Under the pieces are notes generated by a model. It made no database searches. It saw only the letters and a program-made list of their open reading frames with translations, and was not told where the DNA came from. DNA of 64,000 nt. Origin: Streptomyces sp. DT2A-34. GTDB lineage: Bacteria; Actinomycetota; Actinomycetes; Streptomycetales; Streptomycetaceae. Of the stretch, positions 50,657-59,806 are shown in pieces. The position numbers and the translations under genes are program-made. The stretch covers positions 7,420,001 to 7,484,000 of the forward strand of contig NZ_JASTWJ010000001.1 of NCBI RefSeq assembly GCF_030499515.1. The letters run 5' to 3'. Every line of letters begins with the position of its first letter. Position 1 is the first letter of the stretch.

Positions 50657-50857
50657 GTGCCCCTCCTCGAGGTTGCGCGGCCGGTGGAGACGTCATGCCC
50701 CCAACAGGCTCCGGGGATACCCGAGTTCGGGACGAGGTTAGGGCTCCGATCGGTCAGAAACAGTCGCGCATGGGCAGAGCACGGTCGCACGGTGGTCGCA
50801 TACGGACGCCCGCTCCTGGTCGTCTTTCTCGTCTTTCACTCCGCTCCGGGTTGCCCT

Positions 50858-51757
50858 TTACTCGGCGGCAGCCCGGATCGCCCCCTCGATCTCCGGAAAC
50901 GCGAAGGTGAAGCCCGACTCCAGCAACCGCGTCGGCAGCACCCGTTGGCTGCCCAGCACATCCCCGGCCAGCTCACCGAGCACGGCCCGCAGTACGGGCG
51001 CCGGGACCGCGAAGAGCGTCGGCCGATGCAGCACCCGCCCCATGACCTCGGTGATCTCACGGTTCGTCAGCGGCCGCGGCGCGGTCACATTGAACGGCCC
51101 GGACAGGTCCTCCCGGTCGATCAGATGCCGGATCGCGGCCACCTCGTCGTGCAGCGAGACGAACGACCAGTACTGCCGACCGTCCCCCATACGCCCGCCG
51201 AGCCCGGCCTTGAACAGCGGGAACAGCCGTCCCCAGGCCCCGCCCTTGCGGGCCACCACCAGCCCCGTGCGCGGGAACACCGTCCGCACGCCGGCCTCCC
51301 GCGCGGGTGCCGCGGCGCCCTCCCACTCCAGGACCAGCGCAGGCAGGAAGCCCTCACCGGGCGGGGCGCTCTCGTCGACCTCCCGCTCGCCGGTCTCGCC
51401 GTAGTAACCGATCGCGCTGCCGTTCACAAAGACCCGCGGCGGCTCGTCCAGCGATGCCATCGCCTCGGCCAGCGCCGCCGTGCCCAGCACCCGGCCGCTC
51501 CGGAGCTTCGCCTTGTACGCCTCCGTCCAGCGGCGCGAGCCCACGTTCGCCCCGGCCAGGTTGACCACCGCGTCGCACCCGGCGAGCCCGGCCACGTCCA
51601 CGTACTTCGCCTCCGGATCCCAGCGCACCTCGTCCTCGGACCTGGGCGCGTGGCGCACCAGCCGCACCACCTCGTGGCCGTCCGCGACCAGGGACCGCAC
51701 CAGGGCGCCGCCGATGAGGCCTGAGGAGCCGGCCACCGCGATTCTTGAAAGTTGCAT
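50858..51757 (-). CDS. SDR-family epimerase, TIGR01777 type
   Basis: 299 residues. The N-terminal Rossmann motif is RIAVAGSSGLIGGALVRSL. VNLAGANVGSRRWTEAYKAK, VNGSAIGYYGETG (catalytic-like Tyr pair) and VFPRTGLVVARKGG are characteristic. The C-terminal DUF1731-like part has RVLPTRLLESGFTFAFPEIE. Homologues are linked to sugar-nucleotide epimerases, but the reaction is unknown. Confidence 0.92.
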   Translation of the reverse strand: MQLSRIAVAGSSGLIGGALVRSLVADGHEVVRLVRHAPRSEDEVRWDPEAKYVDVAGLAGCDAVVNLAGANVGSRRWTEAYKAKLRSGRVLGTAALAEAMASLDEPPRVFVNGSAIGYYGETGEREVDESAPPGEGFLPALVLEWEGAAAPAREAGVRTVFPRTGLVVARKGGAWGRLFPLFKAGLGGRMGDGRQYWSFVSLHDEVAAIRHLIDREDLSGPFNVTAPRPLTNREITEVMGRVLHRPTLFAVPAPVLRAVLGELAGDVLGSQRVLPTRLLESGFTFAFPEIEGAIRAAAE

Positions 51758-51858
51758 GACTTCATCCTGCCTCTGACCACATGCTGCATTTTCCCGGGGG
51801 TGACCCCCGGCCCCCCAGCCCGGTCGGATTCCCGTGCCCCGGTCATAGGGTGGCGCTC

Positions 51859-52359
51859 ATGCCCGAGCCGCACCAGTCGCCGTTCATACGCGCCGCCCTG
51901 CCCGACGACGAGGAGGAGCTGTCCCTTCTCGACCGTGCCACGTGGTCACTTCTGCACGAGGTCGTGCCGAAGCAGCAGCCGCCGTACCGGCCGTTCTTCG
52001 ACGAGCGCCACGCCGCCGACGACTGCCTGGTCGCCGAGCTCGGCCGCCGCATCGTGGGCTACATCCGCCTGGGCTTCCCGACCCCGCTCGCCGCCAACGC
52101 GCACGTACGGCAGATCCAGGGCCTCGCCGTCGCCGACGAAGCCCGCGGCCGCGGGGTCGGCCGGGCCCTGGTCCGCGGGGCCGTCGAGGAGGCCCGCCGT
52201 AGGGGAGCGCGCCGTATCACGCTGCGCGTCCTCGGCCACAACACACCCGCCCGGGGGCTGTACGAGTCCGAGGGGTTCGTGGTGGAGGGGGTGCTGCCCG
52301 GGGAGTTCTTCCTGGGCGGGGAGTACGTGGACGACGTGCTGATGGGGCGGGGTCTCTGA
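51859..52359 (+). CDS. GNAT-family N-acetyltransferase
   Basis: 166 residues from the ATG at 51859. The GNAT core is clear: VAELGRRIVGYIRLGFP (beta strands), VRQIQGLAVADEARGRGVGR with the acetyl-CoA loop RGRGVGRAL, and LRVLGHNTPARGLYESEGF. The acceptor is unknown. It is convergent with the protease gene. Confidence 0.93.
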   Translation: MPEPHQSPFIRAALPDDEEELSLLDRATWSLLHEVVPKQQPPYRPFFDERHAADDCLVAELGRRIVGYIRLGFPTPLAANAHVRQIQGLAVADEARGRGVGRALVRGAVEEARRRGARRITLRVLGHNTPARGLYESEGFVVEGVLPGEFFLGGEYVDDVLMGRGL

Positions 52360-52407
52360 GGGCGCCCGCTGGTCGTTCGTCTCGCGAGTCCGCACGGCGG
52401 GCGGCGC

Positions 52408-53592
52408 TCACGACGTGACGAGGTCACCCGTGGCCACCGGGGCCGTCGCGTTCGCGGCGCGCTTCGCGTCGGAGGCGACCTCGGCCGCCGTCAGAACGTA
52501 GCCGGTCTCGTTGTCCGAGGTGGAACGGGCGAAGACGACGCCGAACACCTTGCCGTCGGTGGTCAGCAGCGGGCCGCCGGAGTTGCCCGGGCGGACGGTG
52601 GAGCGGATGGAATAGATCTCGCGGGTGACGGTCTCGTCGTTGTAGATGTTCTGGCCGGTCGCCCGCACCCGGTTCGCGACCGTGGCCGCCTGGAGGTTCA
52701 GGTCGCCGTCCTCCGGATAGCCCGCCACCACCGCAGAGTCTCCGCGGGTGGCGTCGTCGTCGAACCGCAGGACCGGGGCGCGCAGATCGGGGACGTACAG
52801 CACGGCCACGTCCCGCTCCGGGTCGAAGAGCACCACGCGTGACTCGTACGACCGCCCGACGCCGCCAACCCGGACGCTCGGTTCGTCGATGCCGGCCACG
52901 ACGTGGGCGTTGGTCATCACGTGCCGCGGGGCGTAGACGAAGCCGCTGCCCTCGCGGCCCTGGGTGCCCGAGACGCCCTCGATCTTGACGGTGCTGAGCT
53001 TGGCGGCGTTCGTGGCGGCGGCGGTGACGCTGTCGCCGGTGGGCTTGGCGACCTCGGCGGTCGACTCGTTCTCGAACGGGTTGAAGACCTGCGGGAAGCC
53101 GGCCTGGGTGAGCGCGGAGGTGGCCCGTGAGAACCAGGCGGGTGTGGTCTCCGGCATCGCGTCCTGAACAGTGCCGAGCAGCCGGGAGTCCCGGATCGCG
53201 GACGAGAGCAGCGGGGAGGAGGACGCGGCAAGAACGCTTGCCGCGACCCATGCCACGATCAGCACGGCCACCGAGTTGGCCACGGCCCCGCCGACTCCGT
53301 CGGCCACTCTCAGCGGTCCGCGCTCCAGCTCCCGGCGCAGCCGCAGCGCCAGCCGGCCCGCCAACTCGTGCACCACCACCGCCGGGACCAGCACCGTGAG
53401 CACCGCGGTCACGGTCGCCTGGGTCGTACCCGGCGTGACCAGGTCCATCATCCACGGCAGGATCCATACGCCGATCACCGCGCCGCCGATGAAACCGGCC
53501 AGCGAAACGCAGCCGGCCACCAGTCCACGCCGGTAGCCCGATGCCGCGTAGGCCAGGATCACCAGCAACAGCAGGATGTCGAGCAGGTCCAC
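52408..53592 (-). CDS. MarP-type membrane serine protease
   Basis: 394 residues from the GTG at 53592. Four N-terminal membrane spans resemble the colicin V production (CvpA) domain (MDLLDILLLLVILAYAASGY). A trypsin-like periplasmic domain follows, with catalytic His in HVMTNAHVVAG (near 230), Asp in DPERDVAVLYV, and Ser in TVRPGNSGGPLLTTDG (near 342). The mycobacterial homologue MarP protects against acid and oxidative stress by processing a peptidoglycan hydrolase. An amidase gene is the divergent neighbour here, which makes a similar pairing possible. Confidence 0.93.
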   Translation of the reverse strand: MDLLDILLLLVILAYAASGYRRGLVAGCVSLAGFIGGAVIGVWILPWMMDLVTPGTTQATVTAVLTVLVPAVVVHELAGRLALRLRRELERGPLRVADGVGGAVANSVAVLIVAWVAASVLAASSSPLLSSAIRDSRLLGTVQDAMPETTPAWFSRATSALTQAGFPQVFNPFENESTAEVAKPTGDSVTAAATNAAKLSTVKIEGVSGTQGREGSGFVYAPRHVMTNAHVVAGIDEPSVRVGGVGRSYESRVVLFDPERDVAVLYVPDLRAPVLRFDDDATRGDSAVVAGYPEDGDLNLQAATVANRVRATGQNIYNDETVTREIYSIRSTVRPGNSGGPLLTTDGKVFGVVFARSTSDNETGYVLTAAEVASDAKRAANATAPVATGDLVTS

Positions 53593-53779
53593 GGAGCCGC
53601 CTTTCTCTCGGACCCCTTAGTACGCGCGCGAGGCGCCTGTTGATCAGCACACGCACGCGTACTGATCGGAACCGGCCACCCTGCGTGCACCTGGAGAAAC
53701 GCCCCGGACCAGGACGATGGTTCCACCGGGTGGCACACCACACATCGCGGGCGGACCGGATCCGTCGGACAGTAGGACC

Positions 53780-56374
53780 ATGCGTGTCTTCCGACGGGTC
53801 ACCCGACGGGTCTTCCGACGAACGCGGGGGCGACGAAGACCTCGTGCCGTACGCATACCTTGGGCTGCGCGGATACGGGGGGTGGCGGGGGCGGGGGATG
53901 GGGCTGCGCGTGGGTCCGGTGAGGGGTGGGAGGAGCGGGCCGGGGGTGGGTCGGGTGCGCGGTGGGAGCGGGCCAGGGGTGGGTCCGGTGCGGGGCGGGG
54001 GGAAGTGGCTGCGCGCGGGCCGGGGGTGGGTCGGGGGGAGGGGGATGCCTGCGGGCCGGGTGTGGGGGAGGACGACGATGCGCGCGGGCCGGGACCAGGC
54101 CGTGTGCGGGGCGCGGTGTTCGGGCCGGGAGTAGTAGGGCGTCTGGGCGGGGCGGTACTTGAGCCCGGAGAGGGGTGTGTGGAGGGCGCGGTGGTCGAGC
54201 CCGGAGAGGGGTGTGTGGACGGCGCGGTGGTCGAGCCCGGAGAGGGCTGTGTGGAGGGCGCGGCGGTCGAGCCCGGCGTGGGGCGGCGGGTTGGAGGCGC
54301 TGCGGGTGAGGCTGGTTCGGAGCGTGAGCCGGGGGCGCGGAAAGCCTCAGGAGCGCGGGCGGGGAGGGGCACGGGAGCGCCGGGTACCTGGCGCCGGGCG
54401 CGGGCCGGACGAGCTGCGGACGGCGGGCGGGCCACGGATGCCGGGCGGACGTCGGTGGGTGGGGCAGCGGCGGATGTCCGGGGGGCGACGCCGGATTCGG
54501 GCGCTTCGCGCGGTGCCTCGCAAAGGTCGCCGGGTGGGCGAGACGAGCCGGGGGTGCGGGATGAGCCGGGGGTGCGGGATGAGCTGGGGGTGCGGGATGA
54601 GCTGGGGACGAGGGCAGGGCAGGCCGGGCGAGAGGGGTCGTCCGGGCAGGAACAGCTGGTCGAGGGCGAGCAACTGGGTGGGCGGGCCCAGTCGGACGGG
54701 CGGGAGCAGCCGGTCGTGCGTGATGAGCCCGTCGTACGGGAGCAGTCAGCCGTGCGGGAGGGGTCGTGCGGGCAGGAACGGCTGGCCGAGTCGGAGCATC
54801 CCAGTGGGCAGGAGCGGTTGGCTGGGCGGGAGCGGTCGGCTGCGCGGGAAGGGGCGGCCGGGCGGCAACGAGCCCTGAGAGAAGAGCCCGTCGCAGGTGA
54901 GCAGTCGGTTGGGCGGGAGCAGCGGGTTGTGCGAGGTGAGCCTGGCGTACGGGAGCGGCCAGCCGTGCGGGAGGGGTCGTGCGGGCAGGAACGGCTGGCC
55001 GAGTCGGAGCATCCCAGTGGGCAGGAGCGGTTGGCTGGGCGGGAGCGGTCGGCTGCGCGGGAAGGGGCGGCCGGGCGGCAACGAGCCCTGAGAGAAGAGC
55101 CCGTCGCAGGTGAACAGTCGGTTGGGCGGGAGCAGCGGGTTGTGCAAGGTGAGCCTGGCGTACGGGAGCGGCCAGCCGTGGGAGAAGAGCCGGTCGGGGC
55201 GGCGCGGCGTGACGGGCCGGTGTCCGGTGCCGCGCGGCAGGCCCCACGCGGGCGGCGCCCTCGAACCTTGTGGCAGGCCGGGGCCGGGCGGCGGTCCGGG
55301 GCCGGACAACACTCCCGAGCCCAGCGCGACTCCCGAGCCCGGCGTCATCCCCGAGGCTGGCGGCAGCTCCGAGCCGGGCGGCAGTCGGGGGACCGGCTGC
55401 AGTCCCGAGACCGGCTGCGGGCTCCTGCCGGGAGGCAACCCCGGATCCGGCTGTGGCCCTCTGCCGGGCGGCAACCCTGGATCCGGCTGTGGCCCTCTGC
55501 CCGGCGGCCACCGCGAACCCGGCTGTGGCCCTCGGTCGCGCAGCGGTGCCGAGCCCGGCTGTGGCTCCCTGCCGGGCGGCCGTCCCGAGGTACGCCGCAG
55601 TCCCTTGCGGGGCGGCGGATACCGCCCGTCGTGCTCGTGCTCCTCGGCTGTCTTCCCGGTCTCGCCGCCGTACTCGCGCTGGCGCTGTGCGCGAGCGGGG
55701 TCGAGCGGAGTGTCGCGGCGTCCGGGCGGCAGGCCGTGGCGCGTCACGCCACCCCGCACAAGGCGGCCCGGCCGCACATCGTGCCGAGGACGGTCTGGCT
55801 GGACGACGACACCCGGCACGCCCAGCCGCCCCCGCGCTACGACGACAGAGTCGTCGCCGTGTTCGTCCACCACACCGACTCACCCAACGGCTACGACTGC
55901 GCCGACACCCCCCGCATCATCCGCTACCTGTACGCGGGCCAGACCGGCTCCCGAGACTGGGACGACATCGGCTACAACTTCCTCGTCGACCGCTGCGGCA
56001 CCATCTACGAGGGCCGCGCGGGCGGCGTCGACCGCCCCGTCACCGGCGCCCACACCCAGGGCTTCAACCACCGCACCGCCGGCATCGCCGCCCTGGGCAC
56101 CTTCACGGCGGGCGTCCCCGTGCCGAAGGAGATGACCGACGCGATCGCCGCGCTGGCGGCCTGGAAACTGGGGCTGTCCGACACCGACCCGCGCGCGAGG
56201 GTCCGCCTGACCTCCAGCAACAGCCACAGCCGCTACGCCGCCGGCACCAGCACCACGCTCCCCGCCCTGGCCGGCCACAAGGACGGTTACATGACCAGTT
56301 GCCCAGGCGCGGCGCTCAGCGCCCTCCTCCCGGAGATCAGGGAGACGGCGGCCCGCTTGCAGGGCAGACGCTGA
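53780..56374 (+). CDS. N-acetylmuramoyl-L-alanine amidase (PGRP fold) with long repeat-rich N-terminal extension
   Basis: 864 residues if started at the ATG at 53780. Residues ~620-645 are a hydrophobic segment (VVLVLLGCLPGLAAVLALAL). The last ~200 are a type-2 amidase/peptidoglycan-recognition domain: RTVWLDDDTRHAQPPPRYDD, VFVHHTDSPNGYDC (zinc His), YNFLVDRCGTIYEGRAGG, GAHTQGFNHRTAGIAALG and LAGHKDGYMTSCPG (His and Cys ligands). The first ~615 residues are low-complexity Arg/Glu/Gln/Gly tandem repeats without a normal signal peptide. Third-position GC bias favours this frame only weakly. The functional start could be the GTG at 55631 or 55637, but those lack a basic lead-in. The domain call is sure; the extension is not. 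Confidence 0.7.
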   Translation: MRVFRRVTRRVFRRTRGRRRPRAVRIPWAARIRGVAGAGDGAARGSGEGWEERAGGGSGARWERARGGSGAGRGEVAARGPGVGRGEGDACGPGVGEDDDARGPGPGRVRGAVFGPGVVGRLGGAVLEPGEGCVEGAVVEPGEGCVDGAVVEPGEGCVEGAAVEPGVGRRVGGAAGEAGSEREPGARKASGARAGRGTGAPGTWRRARAGRAADGGRATDAGRTSVGGAAADVRGATPDSGASRGASQRSPGGRDEPGVRDEPGVRDELGVRDELGTRAGQAGREGSSGQEQLVEGEQLGGRAQSDGREQPVVRDEPVVREQSAVREGSCGQERLAESEHPSGQERLAGRERSAAREGAAGRQRALREEPVAGEQSVGREQRVVRGEPGVRERPAVREGSCGQERLAESEHPSGQERLAGRERSAAREGAAGRQRALREEPVAGEQSVGREQRVVQGEPGVRERPAVGEEPVGAARRDGPVSGAARQAPRGRRPRTLWQAGAGRRSGAGQHSRAQRDSRARRHPRGWRQLRAGRQSGDRLQSRDRLRAPAGRQPRIRLWPSAGRQPWIRLWPSARRPPRTRLWPSVAQRCRARLWLPAGRPSRGTPQSLAGRRIPPVVLVLLGCLPGLAAVLALALCASGVERSVAASGRQAVARHATPHKAARPHIVPRTVWLDDDTRHAQPPPRYDDRVVAVFVHHTDSPNGYDCADTPRIIRYLYAGQTGSRDWDDIGYNFLVDRCGTIYEGRAGGVDRPVTGAHTQGFNHRTAGIAALGTFTAGVPVPKEMTDAIAALAAWKLGLSDTDPRARVRLTSSNSHSRYAAGTSTTLPALAGHKDGYMTSCPGAALSALLPEIRETAARLQGRR
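54161..54268 (+). repeat. 36-bp tandem repeat, three units
   Basis: Three consecutive imperfect 36-bp units encode EPGEGCVEGAVV in the amidase frame. A second block of four 18-bp units (VRDEPG or VRDELG) lies at about 54543-54615, and a 36-bp block near 55430-55560 encodes variants of AGRQPRIRLWPS. Confidence 0.85.
54750..55175 (+). repeat. 213-bp tandem duplication
   Basis: 54750-54962 is repeated as 54963-55175. I find only two differences (both G to A, in GTGAGCAG and GTGCGAGG). The period is 71 codons, so the amidase frame is kept. The near identity implies very recent duplication or ongoing homogenisation. Confidence 0.95.
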
Positions 56375-56521
56375 TCCGCGCGCTTCCCCCACCGCCCGCC
56401 GCAGCACCGCCCACAGACCCACCAGCCACACATCAGCCCACCGGCATACCGCCCCCGCCCACCGCACGGCCAACCGACAGCCCGCCCGCCATGCCACCCC
56501 CCTCATGCCGTCCCCCAACCG

Positions 56522-57649
56522 TCACCGCCGCCCGAGATAAACCCCCAACGCCCGCTGCAGCACCCTCCCCTGGCTCCCCACCGGCAACTCCCACTCCCCG
56601 AGGTACTCCACGGCCCGGCCGCCCGTGCCCGTCTTGAAGTGGAGGCGGCCGAGCAGGCGGTCCTCGGTGAGGGCGGGGGTGATGGAGCGCAGGTCGTAGG
56701 TCTCGGCGCCCGCCGCCCGCGCGTCACCCAGCATGCGCCACAACAGCGCGCTGCTGGGCCGCAGTTGGCGCCCGCGGCGGCCGGACGCGGCGTACGAGTG
56801 CCAGGCCCGGGAGCCCACGTTGATCATCAGGGCCGCGGAGAGCACCTCGTCGTCGTACTCGGCGAGGTAGAGGCGCAGCCGGTCGTCGTCCTCGGCGTTC
56901 AGGGCCTTCCACATGCGCCGGAAGTAGTCCAACGGGCGGGCCTTGAAGCCGTCGTGGGCGGCGGTCGCGGAGTACAGGCGGTGGAATTCGGGCAGGTCGG
57001 CCGCCGAGCCCCAGGAGACCCGGACGCCCGCCGACTCGGCCGTACGCAAAGCCTGCTCCCAGTGCGGTGCGAGGGCGCCGCGCAAATCGTCCATCGAGCG
57101 CCCCGCCAACGGGATCTCACAGCCGTAGCGCGGCTGGCCGACGCCGAAACCGCTCCCGTCGTCCTCGTCGCACCGCCGCCACCCGAGCCGGCGCAGCCGC
57201 TCCGCGGCGTCGAGCGCGTATCCGTCGATGCCGGCCGTCGGCAGATCGTGCAGATGACGTACGTCGGGGTCGGCGATCCCGGCCGACACGGTGGCGGCGT
57301 CCCAGTGACGTACGACGAGGGGCGGCCCGATCCGGACCGAGAACGCCCCGATCCGCTTCACATGGGCGACGAGCGGGTGCAGCCACCGCTCCAGGCGCGG
57401 AGTGCGCCAGTCGATCGCGGGACCGTCGGGGAGGTAGGCGAGGTAGCGCCGGGTCCCGGGCAGCGGCCGGTACAGGACCAGCGCCGCCGCGACCATGTCC
57501 CCGTCCTCGAACCAGCCGACGCTCTCCGGCAGCCAGTCGGGCTTCACATCGCCCCACTCGGGGATCTGCAGGTGGCTCGCGTCGGGATACCGCCGCAGAT
57601 GGGCGAGGTGCTCCGTGCGCGGTATCTCCCGCACGAACAGGCTGGTCAT
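56522..57649 (-). CDS. FemX/FemAB-like peptidoglycan peptidyltransferase
   Basis: 375 residues from the ATG at 57649. Two GNAT-like halves of the Fem family are recognisable. N-terminal: HLQIPEWGDVKPDWLPESVG, AAALVLYRPLPGTRRYLAYL, PDGPAIDW. C-terminal: LYLAEYDDEVLSAALMINVG, WHSYAASGRRGRQLRPSSAL, TYDLRSITPAL, and GRLHFKTGTGGRAVEYLGEW. Members add an amino acid (glycine in streptomycetes) from tRNA to the stem peptide of lipid II. It lies convergent to the amidase, so both act on the cell wall. Confidence 0.9.
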   Translation of the reverse strand: MTSLFVREIPRTEHLAHLRRYPDASHLQIPEWGDVKPDWLPESVGWFEDGDMVAAALVLYRPLPGTRRYLAYLPDGPAIDWRTPRLERWLHPLVAHVKRIGAFSVRIGPPLVVRHWDAATVSAGIADPDVRHLHDLPTAGIDGYALDAAERLRRLGWRRCDEDDGSGFGVGQPRYGCEIPLAGRSMDDLRGALAPHWEQALRTAESAGVRVSWGSAADLPEFHRLYSATAAHDGFKARPLDYFRRMWKALNAEDDDRLRLYLAEYDDEVLSAALMINVGSRAWHSYAASGRRGRQLRPSSALLWRMLGDARAAGAETYDLRSITPALTEDRLLGRLHFKTGTGGRAVEYLGEWELPVGSQGRVLQRALGVYLGRR

Positions 57650-57854
57650 GGGCTGGGTGCTCCAGGTCGGGGCGGCCACCCTAAGCCGGAGATCACGGAA
57701 CCGGTCAAGAGACGTGGCGTGAACCTTCCCGACCCGCCCGGTGACGTCGGTCACCAGGCCGGAACGCCTGACAGGTTTCTCGTAGCCGACTCACTGATCA
57801 CCCCGAGACTGCCTCCCTATCGTCATGCACACGCACTGACCGGAGGTGGGGATC

Positions 57855-58076
<222 letters not shown>

Positions 58077-58083
58077 AGCGCCT

Positions 58084-58119
58084 GAAGCGACCGAAGCGAC
58101 CGAAGCGACCGAAGCACCT
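58084..58119 (+). repeat. 9-bp tandem repeat GAAGCGACC, four units
   Basis: Four exact units, flanked by diverged ones on each side (GAAGCGCCT before, GAAGCACCT after). It lies between the small plus-strand gene and the 3' end of the DUF4240 gene. Confidence 0.9.
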
Positions 58120-58130
58120 GACGTTCTCTC

Positions 58131-58649
58131 TCAGTCCTTGAACCGCTCCCACAACCTGGGATACCGCTCCGCCAGCGCCCGTTCGTTCTCGAAGTCGACC
58201 GGCGCGCCCTCCGGTTCCGAGGGCGCGGGGGCGATGCCGAGGTCGGGGGCGACGGTGCCGGTGAGCTGCTCGTAGGCCTCGTCCGCGGCGTAGCCGAGTT
58301 CCTCGCCGTCGCCGTCGAACTCCTCGTCGAAGTCGCCCAGCAGGTCGGCGAGCGAGTCGGGCTCGTGCACACCGCCCTCGTACACCTCGCGGCCCTGGCC
58401 GATCAGCCAGCACCGGAAGAAGTCGAACGCGTCGTCGCTGGCCCCGTCCAGCAGGACCCAGGCGGCGCCCCACAGATCCCAGGTGTACGCGCGGTTGTAG
58501 CGGGCCTCGAAGTGACGGGCGAAGTCCAGGACCATGTCGGGGTCCAGTTGGAGCAGCTTGTCCACGAGCAGGTCGGCCTGCTCCTCGGGGTCGCCCTCGG
58601 CGGCCTCGCGGGCTGCGTCGATCAGCTCCCAGAACTCCGTCTCGTCCAT
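58131..58649 (-). CDS. DUF4240-domain protein
   Basis: 172 residues from the ATG at 58649 (GTG at 58652 also possible). MDETEFWELIDAAREAAEGD at the start and DDAFDFFRCWLIGQGREVYE, near residue 75, are typical DUF4240. The protein is strongly acidic. The family often appears in toxin/immunity or regulatory settings, but nothing here shows such a role. Confidence 0.88.
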   Translation of the reverse strand: MDETEFWELIDAAREAAEGDPEEQADLLVDKLLQLDPDMVLDFARHFEARYNRAYTWDLWGAAWVLLDGASDDAFDFFRCWLIGQGREVYEGGVHEPDSLADLLGDFDEEFDGDGEELGYAADEAYEQLTGTVAPDLGIAPAPSEPEGAPVDFENERALAERYPRLWERFKD

Positions 58650-58738
58650 CACGGGTCAAGCATCGGCCCTGTGCGGGTGGGGCGCACGTGGAGTGCGACG
58701 GATTGTTATCGTCCCGCGGACCTACCTCTCATGAGCGG

Positions 58739-59716
58739 TCATGAACGGTACAGCGTGGCCAGCCGTATCGCATCGCCCGCGAACCGCTCCCGCAGTGCCT
58801 CCGGCGCGAGCACCTCGACCTCCGGGCCGAGCGACGCGAGCTGGGAGTGGGCGACCTCCTCGGATTCCACCGGGAGGGTCAGCGTCACCCATCCGTCCCC
58901 GTCCGGGGCGCCCGCCGCCTCCAGCGCCTCCCGCGCGGACTGCGGATCGAAGGCGTACGGAAGTCCGCGCACCCCGCTCGGGGACACCCGCACCACGACC
59001 TCGGCCCGCAGAATGGACCGCGCGAACTGCTCCGCCCGCTCGTCCCAGAAACCCGGCAGATCGAACTCCTCGTCCCGCTCGAACCGCTCGGCACCGGCGT
59101 CCACGGCGGTGAACCGGTCGATGCGGTACACCCGGTACGACCCGCGCCCCGCCGCCACGCGGGCGCACAGGTACCAGACCCCCGCCTTCAGCACGAGGCC
59201 GTACGGCTCCAACTCCCGCTCGACCTCGGCCTCCCCGCGCCGGTACCGGGCGACGATCCGCCGGTCGTCCCACACCGCGTCCGCGACGGCCGGCAGCAGC
59301 TCGGGCGTCTTCGGCTCCCTGAACCAGTTCGGGGCGTCGAGATGGAACCGCTGGGCGGCGGTCCGGGAGGCGTCGCGCAGGGAGGGCATGAGGGCGGCCG
59401 ACACCTTCAGCCGGGCGGCGGAGGCGGCGTCCTCCAGCCCCATCTCACGCAGCGCCCCCGGCACCCCGGACAGGAACAACGCCTCGGCCTCGCTCCGCGC
59501 GAGCCCCGTCAGCCGCGTCCGATAGCCGCCGATCAGCCGGTACCCCCCGGCCCGCCCCCGATCGGCGTACACCGGAACCCCCGCCTCCGACAACGCCTGC
59601 GCATCCCGCGTGACCGTCCGCTCGGACACCTCCAGCTCCCGCGCCAGCTCGGCAGCGGTCATGGAGGGCCGGGACTGGAGCAACAGCACCATCTTGATCA
59701 GCCGGGCAGCACGCAT
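58739..59716 (-). CDS. YafY/WYL-domain transcriptional regulator
   Basis: 325 residues. The N-terminal HTH_11 reads MTAAELARELEVSERTVTRD (residues ~19-38). The WYL domain has YGLVLKAGVWYLCARV and YRVYRIDRFTAVDAG near residues 172-205. The C-terminal extension ends RFAGDAIRLATLYRS. WYL proteins sense nucleic-acid or small-molecule ligands. Targets unknown. Confidence 0.93.
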   Translation of the reverse strand: MRAARLIKMVLLLQSRPSMTAAELARELEVSERTVTRDAQALSEAGVPVYADRGRAGGYRLIGGYRTRLTGLARSEAEALFLSGVPGALREMGLEDAASAARLKVSAALMPSLRDASRTAAQRFHLDAPNWFREPKTPELLPAVADAVWDDRRIVARYRRGEAEVERELEPYGLVLKAGVWYLCARVAAGRGSYRVYRIDRFTAVDAGAERFERDEEFDLPGFWDERAEQFARSILRAEVVVRVSPSGVRGLPYAFDPQSAREALEAAGAPDGDGWVTLTLPVESEEVAHSQLASLGPEVEVLAPEALRERFAGDAIRLATLYRS

Positions 59717-59761
59717 ACGGCCATGATGCCGGGGGCCACTGACAACGCCGTCAACGACGAC

Positions 59762-59791
59762 GAAGGGGTACGGCAGCCGCCGTACCCCTTC
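59762..59791 (-). terminator. Terminator of aceE
   Basis: GAAGGGGTACGGC (59762-59774) pairs with GCCGTACCCCTTC (59779-59791), a perfect 13-bp stem with a 4-nt loop, 15 bp beyond the aceE stop. Confidence 0.93.
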
Positions 59792-59806
59792 ACTGACCGT
59801 CAGCTG

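Noticed and set aside
53799..55883. A 694-codon Pro/Ala-rich minus-strand frame opposite the amidase extension
   Set aside because: It has no domain and ends within the amidase domain. The plus frame is continuous with the amidase and is favoured weakly by third-position GC. Not completely excluded.
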